Under the pieces are notes generated by a model. It had not been told where the DNA came from and made no database searches. It was given only the letters and a program-made list of their open reading frames with translations. From contig JAEZZM010000037.1 of NCBI GenBank assembly GCA_023418575.1, forward strand, positions 1 through 23,651: 23,651 bases of DNA, given 5' to 3'. The position numbers and the translations under genes are program-made. Origin of the DNA: Actinomycetes bacterium (GTDB lineage Bacteria > Actinomycetota > Coriobacteriia > Coriobacteriales > JAEZZM01). Below, piece by piece: positions 23,252-23,651 of this stretch (its first letter is position 1; every line of letters starts with the position of its first letter).

Positions 23252-23651
23252 ATGGAGAATAGTAAGAACTTTGATGTCATTATCATTGGTGCAGGTCCTG
23301 CAGGCTATGAGTGTGCTTTACGTTGCGCAGAGCTGGGCGCTCGGGTGGCAGTGGTAGAAAAAGAGGAGCTGGGTGGCACCTGTCTCAATAGAGGCTGTAT
23401 TCCAACTAAAAGCCTTTTGCGCTATGCGCATCTTTTAAGTGATTATCAGGAGGCTAAAAAAGAAGGTATCTTTTCTACCGAAGCTGAACTTAGCCTTGAG
23501 CAGGAGCCTTTGTATGCAAAAAAGGAAAAAGTAGTAGCTTCATTAAGATCAGGCATTGCCCATCTTTTTAAACACAAAGCTGTTCACTATTTTAATGATG
23601 TGGCTCAAATCCAAAGCCCTCAGTCAGTGCGCTTACTTAATAGTCAAGAGG
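23252..23651 (+). CDS. lpdA: Dihydrolipoamide dehydrogenase (glycine cleavage L protein), 5' part
   Basis: The first roughly 133 codons are present and the gene runs off the window. The enzyme reoxidises dihydrolipoyl H protein with NAD+. The FAD-binding Rossmann motif is FDVIIIGAGPAGYECALR, followed by VAVVEKEELGGTCLNRGCIP with the redox cysteine pair and TKSLLRYAHL. The start is doubtful. ATG at 23252 gives the normal short lead-in (MENSKNFDV), but the only clear AAAGGA (23227-23232) lies too far upstream of it. That same AAAGGA is only one base from an in-frame ATG at 23234, which would add six residues (MGLAST). A degenerate repeat array occupies the upstream spacer. Its place after lplA completes the glycine-cleavage set. 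Confidence 0.93.
   Translation, partial: MENSKNFDVIIIGAGPAGYECALRCAELGARVAVVEKEELGGTCLNRGCIPTKSLLRYAHLLSDYQEAKKEGIFSTEAELSLEQEPLYAKKEKVVASLRSGIAHLFKHKAVHYFNDVAQIQSPQSVRLLNSQE

Overview
The window is a chromosomal segment of a Gram-positive, host-associated-looking bacterium of fairly low GC (roughly 40-45 % by eye). The main pointers are an LPKTG sortase-anchored surface protein with a YSIRK-like signal, a lipoprotein solute-binding protein, Shine-Dalgarno-led genes, a one-piece tmRNA whose tag ends in ALAA, and a two-subunit glycine decarboxylase (GcvPA/GcvPB). A low-GC member of Coriobacteriia (Atopobium-like) or a Bacillota lineage would both fit. The sequence alone does not settle it, and there is no rRNA here.

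Layout. (1) 317-2732, + strand: a polar amino-acid ABC importer (lipoprotein, permease, ATPase), followed by an SSAT-type GNAT acetyltransferase (to 3474) and an intrinsic terminator. (2) 3725-8050, +: a 1441-residue cell-wall-anchored protein with calcium-binding-type repeats and a duplicated 335-residue Ig-like module, ending at a strong terminator. (3) 8328-11361, - strand: PutP-type sodium/proline symporter, hexapeptide O-acetyltransferase, and a DinJ/YafQ-type toxin-antitoxin pair with a near-consensus promoter. (4) 11479-11928, -: tmRNA and its terminator. (5) 12144-15681, +: patatin-like phospholipase, then glutamate racemase, RNase PH and a RdgB-type nucleotide pyrophosphatase. (6) 15678-17203, -: DUF308/HdeD-like membrane protein, D-aminoacyl-tRNA deacylase, and tRNA-Lys(CTT) with promoter and terminator. 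(7) 17329 to the window end, +: a complete glycine-cleavage cluster, gcvT-gcvH-gcvPA-gcvPB-lplA, with the start of a dihydrolipoamide dehydrogenase (L protein) cut by the window edge.

How it fits together. The last block supplies all four glycine-cleavage activities (P as two subunits, H, T, L) plus the ligase that lipoylates H, so it looks self-contained and probably relies on scavenged lipoate. Terminator-like hairpins just before gcvH and before lplA suggest the cluster is divided into stepped transcription units. The importer, the proline symporter and the glycine system point to amino-acid-based metabolism. The surface protein is the main candidate for host or partner interaction.

The most unusual non-gene signal is a set of short tandem repeats in the spacers directly upstream of genes. 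Three loci use 13-bp units that share a TCAAG core while the rest of the unit differs between loci, and a fourth locus has four 17-bp units. No phage, insertion sequence or CRISPR array was seen, and I found no convincing new multi-gene system. The repeats, the modular adhesin and the hairpin-punctuated gcv cluster are the parts most worth a second look.
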